Shown here in pieces: positions 1 through 11,368 of a DNA stretch of 64,000 bases. Source of the stretch: Balamuthia mandrillaris (lineage: Eukaryota; Discosea; Longamoebia; Balamuthiidae); the NCBI GenBank assembly GCA_031835245.1, contig JAVKOQ010000009.1:1-64000 (forward strand), given 5' to 3'. Every line of letters begins with the position of its first letter. The first letter of the stretch is position 1. A program made the translations under genes and the position numbers. The notes beneath the pieces were generated by a model. That model was given only the letters and a program-made list of their open reading frames with translations, did no database searches and was not told the origin of the DNA.

Positions 1-49
1 AACGAGAACAAAGAAATGAGTTCCAAAGGGTGCGTTACTTTCTGCTTAC

Positions 50-219
50 GAGCCGTTTTGTGGCGCTTTCAAGCCGGTCACAAAGTTTCCTGTACTAACG
101 AAATAATAAAGAAGAGAGCGCGTTTTAGACCAAGAGAGTTCTGTTCGTAGTGCCACACCAACAAACTCAAGGCGGGGGAGGGGGTACCGTACCTTCTCCG
201 CTTCGCCATCGCCGTCCAT
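50..219 (-). CDS. First two exons of a gene leaving the left edge
   Basis: Two short open segments join in phase. Exon 1 (219-193) starts with ATG and encodes MDGDGEAEK before a GTACGG donor. Exon 2 (94-50) follows a TTCGTTAG acceptor, encodes YRKLCDRLESATKRL and ends at a GTAAGC donor, so the gene continues off the window. Without the second splice the peptide would stop after 28 residues. The hydrophobic-heptad pattern (LCDRLESATKRL) resembles the N-terminal helix of cyclase-associated proteins, but this is a weak guess from about 15 residues. The start lies about 140 bp from the LRR gene on the other strand, so the two probably share a divergent promoter. Gene reality is moderately supported by splice sites and phase only. 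Confidence 0.35.
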
Positions 220-361
220 TCCTTCTTTTTTGTGTTTCTTGTGGTTCGGAATAGCAAACATTCCCAACATTCCAAAAATTCATGACGTTCCGATCATTCA
301 TTTCATTCTTAAAATACCAACAAAAGTAACGCATAAAAAAAAAAGAAAACAGTTCTATAAA

Positions 362-1081
362 ATGGCAAAGCTGGAAGCACACCTCGAAAGAATAGCGCAA
401 GCCGCGCTCAAAGCCAACAGCACAGACACCCCCTCTGAACAGCCGCAAGAAGGGAGCTCCGAGGTCGACGACGTGCGATGGTGGGAGGTGGACCTGCTTG
501 GCTGGGAGATCGGCGCCGAGGGAGCGCAGCTCTTGTGCGACTGGTTGTTATCGCGTGGAGGCGGCGGTGCCTATGTCGAACAACTCTATCTCAACCGAAA
601 CAAACTGGGGGAGAATGGAGGGGTCCGTTGGATCGCCCAAGCCATAGAACGCCACCCAAACCTCAAAACGGTTGTCCTCAACTCCAACGCCTTGGGCGAC
701 GACGGCGCAGAGCTCATCATCGATGCTCTCATTCGTCGTCTCAACGGAACAGAAGGAAAAGAAGTGGTCCCGTTGGAAGGGTTAGGTCTTTGCGATAACG
801 GCATCACTGAGGAGGGAGCGGTTCGTTTGGCGGAACGTCTTTGCTCGGAGGTTGTTTGCTGGAAAAAGGGAGAGGGTGAGCTCACGCTCTCTTTGAACCA
901 CAATCCAATCGGCGAGAAGGGAGCAAAGGCATTGCAGCGGCTTTTGAAGAAGACGATGTTGGAGAGTGGTGGAGAAGCGAGTGGCACTCCTCCTGTTCGC
1001 GTGTATCTGGGTCATGATGACCCAAAGTTGGTAGGCTTGCTCGACCGCCAGAGTGGGGCTTTGCTTCTTCCTGCCTCCTAA
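362..1081 (+). CDS. Leucine-rich repeat protein, ribonuclease-inhibitor type
   Basis: Single-exon protein of 239 residues. The reading frame is open further upstream, but that part is lysine-rich and looks like 5' leader; the ATG at 362 begins a normal helix (MAKLEAHLERIAQAAL). From about residue 45 there are four or five repeats of the RI type, with motifs such as VEQLYLNRNKLGENGG, LKTVVLNSNALGDDGA, LEGLGLCDNGITEEGA and LTLSLNHNPIGEKGA: the LxLxxNxIGxxGAxxLAxAL consensus. There is no signal peptide or membrane segment, so it is probably a cytosolic protein-binding scaffold. The partner is unknown. Its 3' end converges with NAD kinase, about 195 bp apart. Confidence 0.85.
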   Translation: MAKLEAHLERIAQAALKANSTDTPSEQPQEGSSEVDDVRWWEVDLLGWEIGAEGAQLLCDWLLSRGGGGAYVEQLYLNRNKLGENGGVRWIAQAIERHPNLKTVVLNSNALGDDGAELIIDALIRRLNGTEGKEVVPLEGLGLCDNGITEEGAVRLAERLCSEVVCWKKGEGELTLSLNHNPIGEKGAKALQRLLKKTMLESGGEASGTPPVRVYLGHDDPKLVGLLDRQSGALLLPAS

Positions 1082-1276
1082 GTGTACTGTCTGTGTTCTC
1101 TGTCTTCTTTGTTCTTTATGCTTTCTTCTTTCTCTCTTTCTTCTATCGTTCTCCCATTGCCTCCTTTGCGGAAGTCACTGTAGATATTAAAAAAAATATA
1201 TATATACACGCAAAAACGAAGGAGATGGAGTTGTCTGTATAGTACTGTATCTTTTTGGCTGTTCGCTGTTACATCA

Positions 1277-1885
1277 TCAAAAATCCGGTCTTCTCTTGGC
1301 GCTATCTCCAAGAAAGCGATTCAAGTTTCGAACGGCCCTAACCCAATCTACGATCTCGTCGCTGCGGTTGACAGTGAGAATGGGATAGGGAGATGCTTCC
1401 ACCTCCACCCAATCTCCTTTCTTCACTGTCTCTCTTCGTTGTCCATCAAACCATGGTATCGCATCCTCTCTGCTCGTTGGTGATAACTGATGAGAGAGAG
1501 AGAGAGAGAGAGCAGGGTGTAAGAAGGAGAATGAAAAAAGTGAAAAACAGAAAGCAAATAAAAAAAAAAGAGGAAGACAAAGAAGAGTACTTTAAGTTTG
1601 ATGGTGCAATGATCAGGCAAGATAAAAGGTTTGAAGTGAAAGCTGCGAGTGCTGATCGGAGTAATGAGAATGCTATGAATGGAAGGATGGACCATGCTCC
1701 CTCCGCATGATAACGAGTACGCTAATGGATTACAAATAATACAACGTGAAAAAAACTCACAAAATGAATGGTGGGAAGTTCAGAAGAATAAAATTTGACC
1801 CACCTGTACTTCCAGTTGATGTTGCTGCCATCACCCTTTAAAATCTTTGTTATAAATAAAGCGAATAAAGAAGAGAAGAGAAAAG

Positions 1886-1923
<38 letters not shown>

Positions 1924-3594
1924 ACAAACCCATCTCCCTGAAATAAACGAAAACGGTTAGTAGTGGTCGTCAAAATGAGAAAGGAGAAAAACATAAGAGG
2001 GAAATCACGAACACTACAAGTGGCCAGGAACTTGTTGTTGACATAACACTCGATGACCGTCAAACGAGCAGCGTTACCCTGCAGCACCACATCGTTCATT
2101 GCATGAAAAGCTAAAATTTAACAAAGGAGTTTGTTTTAGACTAATATATAAAGAATAAATAAGACCAAAAGCAGAAAGCAGGATGAAGCAAAGAAGAATG
2201 AAAATAAAGAAAGCAAAACGAAACGGGGAACAGATAGGAGAAGAATGAAGAAAGAAGGAAAGTAGAAAAACGTTACTGGCAATTCTGGTAGGTGTTGTTT
2301 GTTCGTTTTCTAATGTTGAGGTGTTTGTGCTTTTGGCATTGCTGTTGGTTTGTTCACTAGTGTGTACATGACAAGCTAGGCGCATGCGATGGGCTAATGA
2401 GAAGCCTCCTTTCATTACTGCTTGTATCACTTCTTTGTAGTCATCAATTCCTTTTGTTGTGGTCGGCCAATAAGAAAAAGGTTTTAAGAAAATAAAAGTG
2501 AATGGAAGGCAGAAGAAAGAAAGGAATACTAACGAAATGGTAGTAGAAAGCCAAGAGTGCCCATTGAAAATGACAGTACTGGTGGCACCTCAGTTTGGAA
2601 CAAAGAAGAGGTATGGAGGATGGTGCCATCGCCTCCCAGCGTTACCACAAAGTCCACAACCCGAGATAGTTGCTCTGCTTGACCTTTTCGAACGATAAAT
2701 GTTAGAATAGAGAAGAGACAAGAGGAAAATAAGAGAGAGCAGAGGACGAGCGAACTACAGAGACAGAGAGAGAGAGAGAGAGAGCCGAAGAAAAGAGAAG
2801 AACGAAGTAGCAACTAGGGTCATAAGTAGGCCAGTGAGGCAGTTCTTTGGTAGTCACTGGCTCCACCAACGCTCTGCAGCCAAACTCCTTCGTCATCCAT
2901 CTAACCAGAGCACCACAAAGAAAGAAAGCACCGACAAGAACACAAAGAAACGACAAGAACGAAGTAAAGAAAAAGAAACGACACCAAGCAAGAAACGACA
3001 AGAAAGAAAGAGAGAGTAAGCACGAAGGAACACAAAAAAAAAAAGGTCAGTTTGAGGAAGAGGAACACAAATAAAGAAGAATAGATGGGGCAGGAGAGGA
3101 GGAACACGAAACTGAGCCACACGATCCAACGCTTTGGTGGCCTCCGCGCTGTGCTGTTTCTTGACAAAGAGCACGGTGCGTGGCGGGCCGTCCGTCCAGT
3201 CCAGCCGAAGCCTTCCGCTTTGAACGTGTCTCCCAATCGCCGTACTGTTGACCTTGTCCACCTCTTTTTTTTTAAAGAAAAGATAAGATGAACAGAAAGA
3301 AAGACACTACAAGAAGAAGAAAAAAAAAACAAAACCGTTGCGTTGGCGCAGGTGAAAAGGAACTTTCTCTGGCAGAGAATCAAGGCAAACCACTTGGGCA
3401 TTGGCGGGAGGAGCCTCCCAAGGGGTGCTGGCCGAGGAGGAGTACGCAGAAGAAGTGGCACCACCACGCAACCGCCAAGACGAATGTATCAAACACGTAG
3501 CGTCTTTTCTCCGCAGCAACCAAGGAGGCTGACAACAACCGACCAAAGTCTTGCGACGCAAGCAAGCTCCTCCTCTTTGATCTTTCCCTCTCAT
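1277..3594 (-). CDS. NADK: NAD kinase (ATP-NAD kinase), about eight to nine exons
   Basis: Phosphorylates NAD to NADP. Diagnostic motifs appear in order on the minus strand: VLFVKK (near 3175), the catalytic/ATP motif LGGDGTILHTSSLF (near 2640), VPPVLSFSMGTLGFLLPF, the RMRLACHV strand (2345), VLNDVVLQ (2090), then GDGV split by an intron at 1929 and joined to MAATSTGSTAYSLS (1835-1700), SFHFKPFILP, and WFDGQRRETVKKGDWVEVEASP (three short exons near 1490-1290). The GGDGT and TSTGSTAY signatures are essentially those of animal NADK. The first exon, from ATG 3594, encodes an Arg-rich leader (MRGKDQRGGACLRRK) that could target mitochondria; this start is less certain. Introns contain CT repeats on the sense strand. 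A 12-bp CGTGACGTCACG palindrome lies about 35 bp upstream. Confidence 0.9.
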
Positions 3595-3706
3595 CTCTTT
3601 CTTCGTTTTTGCTTTTCCCTCTCTGTCGTGACGTCACGATAATGACCTGAGGGGGAAGATCAGCTGCACAAAAGCAGCACAAAAGCAGCACCAATTGGTC
3701 AGCACG

Positions 3707-3866
3707 ACGAAGAAGAAGAAGAAGAAGAAGAAGAAGAACAAGAAGAAGAAGAAGAAGAAGAAGAAGAAGAAGAAGAAGAAGAAGAACAAGAAGAAGAACA
3801 AGAAGAAGAAGAAGAAGAACAAGAAGAAGAAGAAGAAGAAGAAGAACAAGAACAAGAACAAGAAGA
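3707..3866. repeat. Imperfect (GAA/CAA)n tract between NADK and MiaB
   Basis: About 160 bp of GAAGAA units interrupted by CAAGAA; as CTT on the minus strand it sits between two minus-strand genes and fills nearly half of the 360-bp spacer between MiaB stop and NADK start. It yields long Lys/Ser/Leu/Phe open frames on both strands that are not genes. Confidence 0.9.
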
Positions 3867-3956
3867 TAAGACAACAACATAAGACAACAACAAGAAAAAG
3901 AAGAAGAAGAAAAAGAAGAGCAAAAGGGGAAGAATAAATAAAAGTTGCTTGTATTC

Positions 3957-4956
3957 TTACCGCCGTCCAACTGTATTGTTAGAAGCAGCAAAGTGAGAAA
4001 GAGTGGTTCTGGCGAGAGGAACGCCACGCAGGCTGATGGCCGTGCAAGACTCCACCTCCACAACAACATAATCTCCTACGTTGAGTTTCACCATGCCATT
4101 GGAGTGCTGTTGTAATGGAGGGTGATAAACGGAAGAGACGGGCACGTCTGGAATGATAACTTTCTTGTTGGTGTCCGTTCTGCCGAACAGTTCATGTTCG
4201 GATCGTTTGCTTTTCTGAAAGAACGAAGCAATCAGAAAAACCATGGCACAGAAGTTGAAGAAGGAGACAGAGGGAAGAGAAGAGAGAAAAGAGATAAACA
4301 CATGAGCAAGCAGAGAGAGATAGGACAAACCCCTTCAACAAGAACCAAGTGCCTTTTGCCAACCTCTTGGGTGTTCTTTTCAGCAGCAATGCCATAGAAC
4401 AAGTCTACAATTTCTTTCAGTCTCCGCTGCTTCACTTCAGGAGGAACATCATCTCTGTTCACATAATCGTTGTTCCATAAGTTTTACAGGAAATAGAAAA
4501 GGATGAGAGAGAGTCATAGCGTACTGCATCTTACGGTGAGCGTGTGTCTTTTCTCGCATCGAATAGGCAAACATGAATGCGTGATCGTACTTGATTTCTT
4601 TTATTAGCGACAGTGTTTGTTGGTGTTCTTCCTCTGTCTCACCACAAAATCCGGCAATGAAGTCTGATGAGAGCGATACTCCTATGTTCAAAACAAATTT
4701 AACTATTATGAAGCAGCCAAGAAATACGATCACTGGGCAGCAAATGGAAAATAAATACCTGGTATGATTTCTCTGATACGTTCGATGAGAGCAAGATAGG
4801 ATTCTCTGGAGTAGTTCCTTCTCATTCGCTTTAACAAGGACGTGCTTCCGCTTTGAGCAGGAATGTGAATGGCGTTGCAAAGGTTGGGTCTATCTCTTAT
4901 CAAATACAGCAGCTACATTTTTGTTGGTTAATGCATTAGTTTCGTCCAAAAGGAGG

Positions 4957-5001
<45 letters not shown>

Positions 5002-6610
5002 GTCAGGAAAATCTTTTGGATGGGGACTCGTAAATCGGATACGCATTTCAGGGTCCACTCGGGATACTCTATCCATCAACTCCACGAACCGCACACCCCA
5101 CTCCTTTCTCTTATACAGCTCTGAGAAGCCCCTACTCAAACGTTGCGGTGATGATCCTTCGATTTCCTCCTCTTCGTCCGGATCTTCTCCGTAATCTTCG
5201 CCATCAATGGAAGCGGAAATGCTGTCCCTCGAATCGGCATGATATTGATAAGAGGATGGACCCAAAGACAGATCGTTGTAGGAGTTCACGTTTTGCCCCA
5301 ACAGAACAACCTCTTTGACGCCCTCCGCGGACAACTGTCTTACTTCCTCGACAATAGAGTCGACAGGTCTGCTTCGTTCACGTCCTCTTGTGAAAGGTAC
5401 TATGCAGTAAGAACACATGTTGTTGCAACCTCTCATAATGGACCTGAATATTTTAAAAAAACATTACAAAGAAGACAAAAGACAAGATGAGAACAAGAAA
5501 CGCCAAACAAAACGATCAAAGAGGCACTTACAGATAAGCCGAAACTTGGTTGGCAGAAGATCGTACTGGCCTATACAATTAAGAAGCGATTGTAGTTAAT
5601 ATCATTCTCTCTTCCGCTATGTTTCTTTCTGCTCTCTCTCTCTCCTTTCTCTCATCAAACGCACGTGATGTCAGCATAAGTCTCATCAATGGAGAGTTGC
5701 ACATTCATAGCGTGCTGTCCGCCCTCCACCTCCATCAACAAGGAAGGAAGGGAGCGGTAGGCATCTGGCCCTACCACCAGGTCCACCAACCGATCCGACT
5801 CCAACAGCCGCGTCTTCAAACGCTCCGCCATGCAGCCCAACACTCCCACCACTCTTTTCTGTCTTTTGTTCTGTCTCTTTAAACTGTTTGTATTTCATTT
5901 GTGAGAAGGAAATAGAGAGAGAGAGATAAGAGCAGAGAGAGAGAGACCTTTTCAAATAGTTGAGACGATCCCAAACTTTTTGTTCAGCTTTATCACGAAT
6001 GGCGCAAGTGTTGACAAAGATCACATCCGCCTTAAACGAAAGAACAGTGGCTGTATGTGAGTACGAAGCAAGAAAGCAAGAAGAGAACGAGCAAAACAAA
6101 AAATAAAACCTCTTCGACAGAGTCGGCACGGCCAAAGCCAGCGCCTTGCATGATCGACAGCACAATCTCGGTGTCGGACATGTTCATCTGACAACCATAC
6201 GTCTCCACAAAGACCGAGCGCCCCTCGCCTATGCTTTTCCTCGCGTTGGCATCCAGAGAGGGAACGGATGAGGGCAACCAGGGCTCCTCTCCCTCTGCCT
6301 CCGTGGCTGTGTCATGCCCGCTCCCGCTCTGCAAAAAGTCTTTGAGAGAAGGGCCGCTCTTCACTCTCTCAGAAAAAGAAGAGAGACGAGAAGCAGCGGC
6401 AGCAGAAGAGGTCGAAGCGAAGCAGAGGTTGTTGAAGAAAGTAGCGGATCCTCCTCTCAGCAGAGGAGGAATGGGTGCAACGACGGTCCCGCGAGAGAGC
6501 ATCCGAGGGGCACCGAGGTTCAGCAACGCGGTGGCGGTGGTGGCGGCGGAGGAGGAGGCGGTCTTCCCGCCGGAGGAGAAAGAGTGGCGGAGGTTCGTCG
6601 TCCTCTTCAT
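3957..6610 (-). CDS. CDK5RAP1: tRNA-2-methylthio-N6-isopentenyladenosine synthase (MiaB/CDK5RAP1 type)
   Basis: Radical-SAM enzyme that adds a methylthio group to i6A37 of tRNAs. Exon 1 (6610-6110) begins with an Arg/Ser/Ala-rich leader of mitochondrial type. The UPF0004 domain carries the three cluster cysteines in [34 protein letters not shown] (exon 6030-5948) and [12 protein letters not shown] (exon 5853-5665). The radical-SAM motif is [27 protein letters not shown] (CxxxCxxC, about 5436-5380), followed by [38 protein letters not shown] and [21 protein letters not shown] domain ([16 protein letters not shown] to SLRGVPL) ends the protein at TAA 3957. All expected cysteines are present. 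A roughly 50-residue acidic insert (about 5270-5150) after VNSYND is unusual. Introns hold GA/CT repeats. Confidence 0.93.
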
Positions 6611-6746
6611 TTCTTCTTTCTATTTCTTTTTCTTTTTTGTGATAAATTCTTGGTATGCGCATTCTTGACATTCTTGGCTCGTTTGCGCACCACTTGTGCA
6701 CCTCAGAAGACCATTTTGGTGAAAAAAAGAACGGAAATATAAAAAA

Positions 6747-6818
6747 TGGTTCCGGCGAGTGTTGATCTCGCGACCTTGAGCGTGTTAGGCTCACGTGCTA
6801 CCGTTGCACCACGGAACC
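6747..6818 (-). tRNA. tRNA-Val, anticodon AAC
   Basis: 72 nt without intron or encoded CCA. The minus strand folds as acceptor GGTTCCG/CGGAACC, D arm GTGC/GCAC, anticodon stem TGAGC/GCTCA with loop CTAACAC (anticodon AAC), five-base variable loop AGGTC, T stem GCGAG/CTCGC, loop ATCAACA, discriminator A. The internal B box reads GATCAACAC, fitting GWTCRANNC. A run of six T (6741-6746 as A on the plus strand) directly follows as Pol III terminator. The T loop starts with A rather than T at position 54, which is uncommon in elongator tRNAs. It lies in the 500-bp gap between the divergent MiaB and glycosyltransferase genes. Confidence 0.93.
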
Positions 6819-6890
6819 GGTTGAAGGAAAACTCCACTTATTTTGGGTTGTCGGTCAAACGTAGCTCAAGTTATTAACAAAAAATGCCTC

Positions 6891-7004
6891 CCAAGGAACA
6901 GCTCGAGACGGAATGAGCAAGGAAGATTTTCGGCAACTACTAAACTCAGCGAAGGCAAGCAAACAAATCTTTCCACGCTCATTCCGTCTCGAGCTGTTCC
7001 TTGG
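6891..7004. repeat. 28-bp perfect inverted repeat upstream of the glycosyltransferase
   Basis: Arms 6891-6918 and 6977-7004 are exact reverse complements (CCAAGGAACAGCTCGAGACG... and its complement) separated by 58 bp. The inner flanks (GGAAGATTT / AAATCTTTCC) also pair with one bulged base, so a stem of roughly 38-40 bp could form in the 5' leader of the gene starting at 7129. No target-site duplication is evident. Confidence 0.9.
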
Positions 7005-7128
7005 AAAAAAGGGCAGCAAAAGAGGTCCCTGCTGCTGTTCAGGAACAACAAAAGTAGCAGAGTGGTTTGTTGCCACAAAACTTAGCCAATGCAAAGTTGG
7101 GTGGTTGGGCAGAAGAGGCCTTTGCGCT

Positions 7129-9750
7129 ATGGCGGCCTGCCACCTCTCCTCTTCTGTGCTATTGCTCCTTTGTTTGCTCTGCTGCTACGCGCTGCTTTGT
7201 GAGGGCAACAGCTCCCAAGAGAGAACGGCCACGACGGAGAAAACCCCACGGCTCAACCAGGCGCTGCACGTTCTGCCAGAGGTTCGGGTGAAAGAAGAAG
7301 GGAAGGTTACGCTTGGAGAAGAAGAAGAAGAAGATGACAGTCTATTCGACGTCTCGATCGTCATTCCAACCAGTGGCGCGCGCAAGTGGACGCTTCATCG
7401 CTGCTTGAACAGCCTTTTGTCCCATCTTCCATTGGCCGCTCCCTTGCAAGGCGTGTCCTTTGGTCTTCCTTCCTCCTCACCAGCACGGCCCCACGGTGAA
7501 GGAAAGAGGGTCAGCTGGGAAGTCATCCTTGTGCCAACCATTCACAACGAAGCAGAGCAGGAGGAGGAAGAGGGACAACAACAACAACGAGAAGGGCTTT
7601 CTATCACGCCTCACTTGGTCCGAGACAGCTCCCGAAGAAGAAACATTCTCTCTGCGCTGCGCGACAACGAGTTCACCTCTGCCTCGTTCATAGGAGAGAA
7701 ACAGAGAGCAAAGGACCGACTGCCACCCTTTCAAACTTTTTACTATGTCCCAAAGGGTAACCACTTTACGGAAGAGGGAGGAAAACCAGCCACAACCAAG
7801 GAGCCATGGCTCTCTGCCACGTTGCAAAAGATCCTCTCTGCACCGCCAACGACAAAGCAAGCGGAGACAATGGAACAGCTCTCGGGCGTCGTTCCAAAGG
7901 AAGCCCTCCTGCTGCGAATGTATAACGGGAAGCCGGCCAGCAACAGCAGTCATGCCCTCAACTTAGGCGCCCTGCTGGCCAGAGGGAGGTACCTGCTCTT
8001 TCTCGAGGAGAACATGGCTGTTGCCAACAAGCGATACGGAGCTGATCCGTTGCGAAGCATGTTGGCTGCTTTTCATTCATCGACTTCATCTTCGCTGACA
8101 CACATGAAAGAGGAAGGAGGAGAGAAGGGTGTTGCGGTTGGAGCGGTTGGTATAGTAGGAAGCAAAGTGATTTATGCAGAGAGTGACGATGGTGCAATAT
8201 ATCATGCTGGCATCGACTTTATGCTCTCTCCTCATCCAAAGGATAAGACCAAGAATGACGACAACTTATGGCAGACTTGGAATCATGATAGCGAAGGTAA
8301 AGAGAACCAGGACAACGTTCCCATGCCTTATCATCGCTTGCAAGGATACAGCGCTCATGACGGAAGAGTGGCGAGGAAAATGAGTGTATTGGCTGTGAGT
8401 AAGGCTGGGATGATGCTTCCAAGACAGCTCTTTTACTCCTTAAACGGCTTTGCTCTACAACACTTTGGAGAACAGTACATGGATGTTGATCTTTGTCTTC
8501 GACTTCGCGCCAAGCTTTATCAACGCTCCAACGACATTTCTGTCTCGATGCAGTTTCCTCCATCATCCTTCGTGCTTCCTGCTCCGGCATACCCTTCTGA
8601 ACTTCCTTTAGCGGTTGTGTACGAACCAAACGCTCTTTTTCTCTATCACGAAGAAGGAGAAGAAGTGAACAACAGAAGAGCAGCTATTGCAGAGGAAGGT
8701 CCCGAGGCGGTAGCTTTTGCGAAGCTTTGGAGCGAGAGCGAACAAACGAACGAGCAAGAAAAATCGGTCATCACACAGCTCTGGCAAAGCGAGATATATG
8801 ACAACTATGCAATAAGAGGCACCTCTCTTTATTGGAACGCAGAGTGTGGCGCTGGAGAAGTCATGGGATTCACTACGGAGGCTATTCACTTTATGCTAGC
8901 TTTGGAAAAGTACCTTCAGTCTTTCTATCCTCTCACGCTCTTGCCCCTGTTTCTCAATTTGTGCCTCTCATCTCCACCTCGGTGCTGACGTATTGCTTTT
9001 GGTTGGTATTAGAATGATTCCGCTTCACTATGAAACGTCCAACTTCGACTCTTGCAAAAATGACTTAGTCAGGTTAGGCTTTCCCGTTGCCACTCAAGTC
9101 ATTCTGTCGCGTTTGGAGCGCAAGAGCACAATGAGCTCAGATGAAGCCACAAACGACAAGTTTCTTGTTCTGCATAGGTACTTAACTTTCCTTCTCCTTT
9201 CTCTCTCGCGCTCTCGTCCTTCTTTGTCTCACTCGCAAATAAACAAGGGATCCAGGACGGTACCACATAAGCATTTCTACTGGACGTCTGCAAAAACCAG
9301 ACTACATTATTGGCCGCAGCATGTTCGAGACCAACAACATTCCTTCTTCGTGGCGCGACCCCGCTAACAACATTGTCAACGAGATTTGGGTGCCCTCCAC
9401 GTTCAATCTTCAAACCTTTGCTTCTGGTGGCGTTCATCCCGAGAAGCTTCATCAGATGCCAGAACCAGTGGACACCTTTCTGTTTGATCCTCTTTCAGTG
9501 GTGTCCTCTTTGAAGGCGAAGGAAGAGGACGGCTTTATTCTTCCTGTTACTGCTGGTGATGATCGCCCAGAGTTCAGGTTCTTTTCGATGTTCAAGTGGG
9601 AAACTAGGAAGGGATGGAAGACTTTGTTTGAGGCCTACTTAGAGGAGTTTGAGCGGGAAAAGAATGTGGCTCTCTACATCTTGACTCGCATGAAGTCACA
9701 CCATAAGGAGCAGTACGCTCGGTTCTTGGATGAGTTCATGATAAACGTAC

Positions 9751-9790
<40 letters not shown>

Positions 9791-10650
9791 TTGGTTTTTA
9801 TTCTAGTATTCTTCATCATTATTCTTTTATTTGAGGTCCCTTTGTTTTTCCTCCTCTTTTTTCTTTCTTTCTTTGTTGTAGTTTCTTTCTTCGTCTTCTC
9901 ATCAACGCTTTACAAAAAAACAGCACAGAAAAGATGATCTCTCCCAATCGCCAAAGATTGTAATCCTGTCAGAAATGATACCAACAACAAAGTTGCCCTC
10001 AGTCTTTGCCACTATGGATTGTTTCGTGTTGGCCACTCACGGTGAGGGATGGGGCCTGCCTCTCATTGAATCCATGGCTATGGAATTACCTGTCATCGCC
10101 ACCAACTGGAGCGGTATTCTCGTCTAATCCCCCCCCCTCCCCCGACTCTGTGCTTATCTGTTCTGTGCTTCCCTTCTCTAAAGGCAACACGGAGTTCATG
10201 ACAGAGCAGAACTCCTATTTGATCTCTGTGGAGGAGTTGGTGCCACAAGGCCAACCAGACAACGAGGGCCATCTTTGGGCTCTTCCCTCCAAACAAAGCC
10301 TAAAACAGCACATGCGACACGTCTTTTCTTTGTACTCGTCTTCCTTGCTACCACAAGAATCCAAGCTTCTGCAAGCAAACCAGAAGAGGAAGCGAGCGAG
10401 GAGCGACGTGCTCAACAACTATTCTTTGGAGAAAGTAGGTCAACAGGTGATAGAGAGGCTTCGAGCCATCAAATCCGATGAAGCACGGTTCGAGGAGGTG
10501 AAGCGAGCAAACGAGGAGCGGCGGAGAGAGGCATCCTCACCGAACACAGCAAACAACTGGAACATTTGGAATGGGTGGAACAATAATGACGATGCGGCGT
10601 TGACGCCCTTGGATGAGGGATGGCGGAGGATCAAGATCAACAGCGGCTAA
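7129..10650 (+). CDS. Two-domain glycosyltransferase (GT2-like plus GT4/GT1), secretory
   Basis: Exons 7129-8909, 9013-9177, 9248-9746, 9882-10113 and 10184-10650 join in phase. The chosen ATG starts a clear signal peptide (MAACHLSSSVLLLLCLLCCY); the frame is open upstream but enters the inverted repeat. The first half is a GT-A/GT2-like domain: FDVSIVIPTSGARKWTLHRC, NLGALLARGRYLLFLEENM, GIVGSKVIYAESDDGAIYHAG (a typical rhamnosyl/GT2 pattern) and YMDVDLCLRLR. The second half is GT-B: VNEIWVPSTFNLQTF, EFRFFSMFKWETRKGW, KLPSVFATMDCFVLATHGEG, WGLPLIESMAMELPVIATNW, SGNTEFM. The EGWGLPLIE motif is the donor-binding EX7E region. It probably adds two sugars in succession to secreted or surface glycans; donor and acceptor are unknown. 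About 950 residues. Introns contain CT repeats. Confidence 0.85.
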
Positions 10651-11082
10651 AGCTATTTATGTGTGTGAAATGCTATTTATTTATTTGGTTGTTACTCTCT
10701 TCCTATTCATTCAGAGCAACGCGGTTGGTCCATAGAGAAGAGAGCGGAAGAAAGATAGGAGAGAGGAGAGAAGATAGGTAACGCTGAACAATTACTGCAC
10801 AAGCTGAGCTGTTACGTTGGACAGGTGCACAAAAGGTGAAATAATCGTGCACAACATGTACAGCCCTCGGGAATTTTATCAATTTTTTTTGGCCCCAAAA
10901 GAAAGAAAAAAATCGAGAGAAGGAAGAGGGAAGCAGAGAGGGATTTTATTTTTTTTGGGGGTTGTTGTTCCAGCCTTCTTCATCCAAAATCCTTCTTTGC
11001 CATTGAACCACTGATATATTTAGCCGGTCAGCAAGGAGACGTTGTTGAAAGATCTTTTTTTAAAAAAACCACACAACCAAGC
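10651..11082. other. Intergenic spacer between glycosyltransferase and acyl-CoA-synthetase-like gene
   Basis: 432 bp between two plus-strand genes. It holds T-rich and A-rich runs (AAAAAATCGAGAG, TTTATTTTTTTTGGGG) and GA-rich stretches that fit a 3' leader and promoter. I see no RNA gene, repeat array or credible coding frame. Confidence 0.6.
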
Positions 11083-11333
11083 ATGTTGCGAACACTCGTT
11101 AGACAAAAGGCCCGCTTCGACAGCGGCTCTGCTACTTTTGCGCTTCTTCGGCGTTCCTCCTCTGCCCCTCTCTCCAACAACGCTCGCCTTTACGCGAGCG
11201 CTTCCTCCTCTGGTATTTCATTTTTCTTTTTTTTTTCAATCGGCTACTTTTTTTCCCTTTGATTTTATTCTCGTGAAACGGTCTAAACTTTTGCTTGTTC
11301 TTCACTCTTCTCTCTTTCCTTGTTTCTCTTGTT

Positions 11334-11368
<35 letters not shown>

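Noticed and set aside
230-361. Upstream extension of the LRR protein reading frame
   Set aside because: The added 44 residues include a Lys-rich run from A-rich leader DNA and no repeat motif; the ATG at 362 gives a normal N-terminus.
3695-3937. Open frames of poly-Lys, poly-Ser and poly-Phe over the GAA tracts (also at 32933-33108 and 39640-40123)
   Set aside because: They are products of trinucleotide repeats in spacers or introns and appear on both strands.
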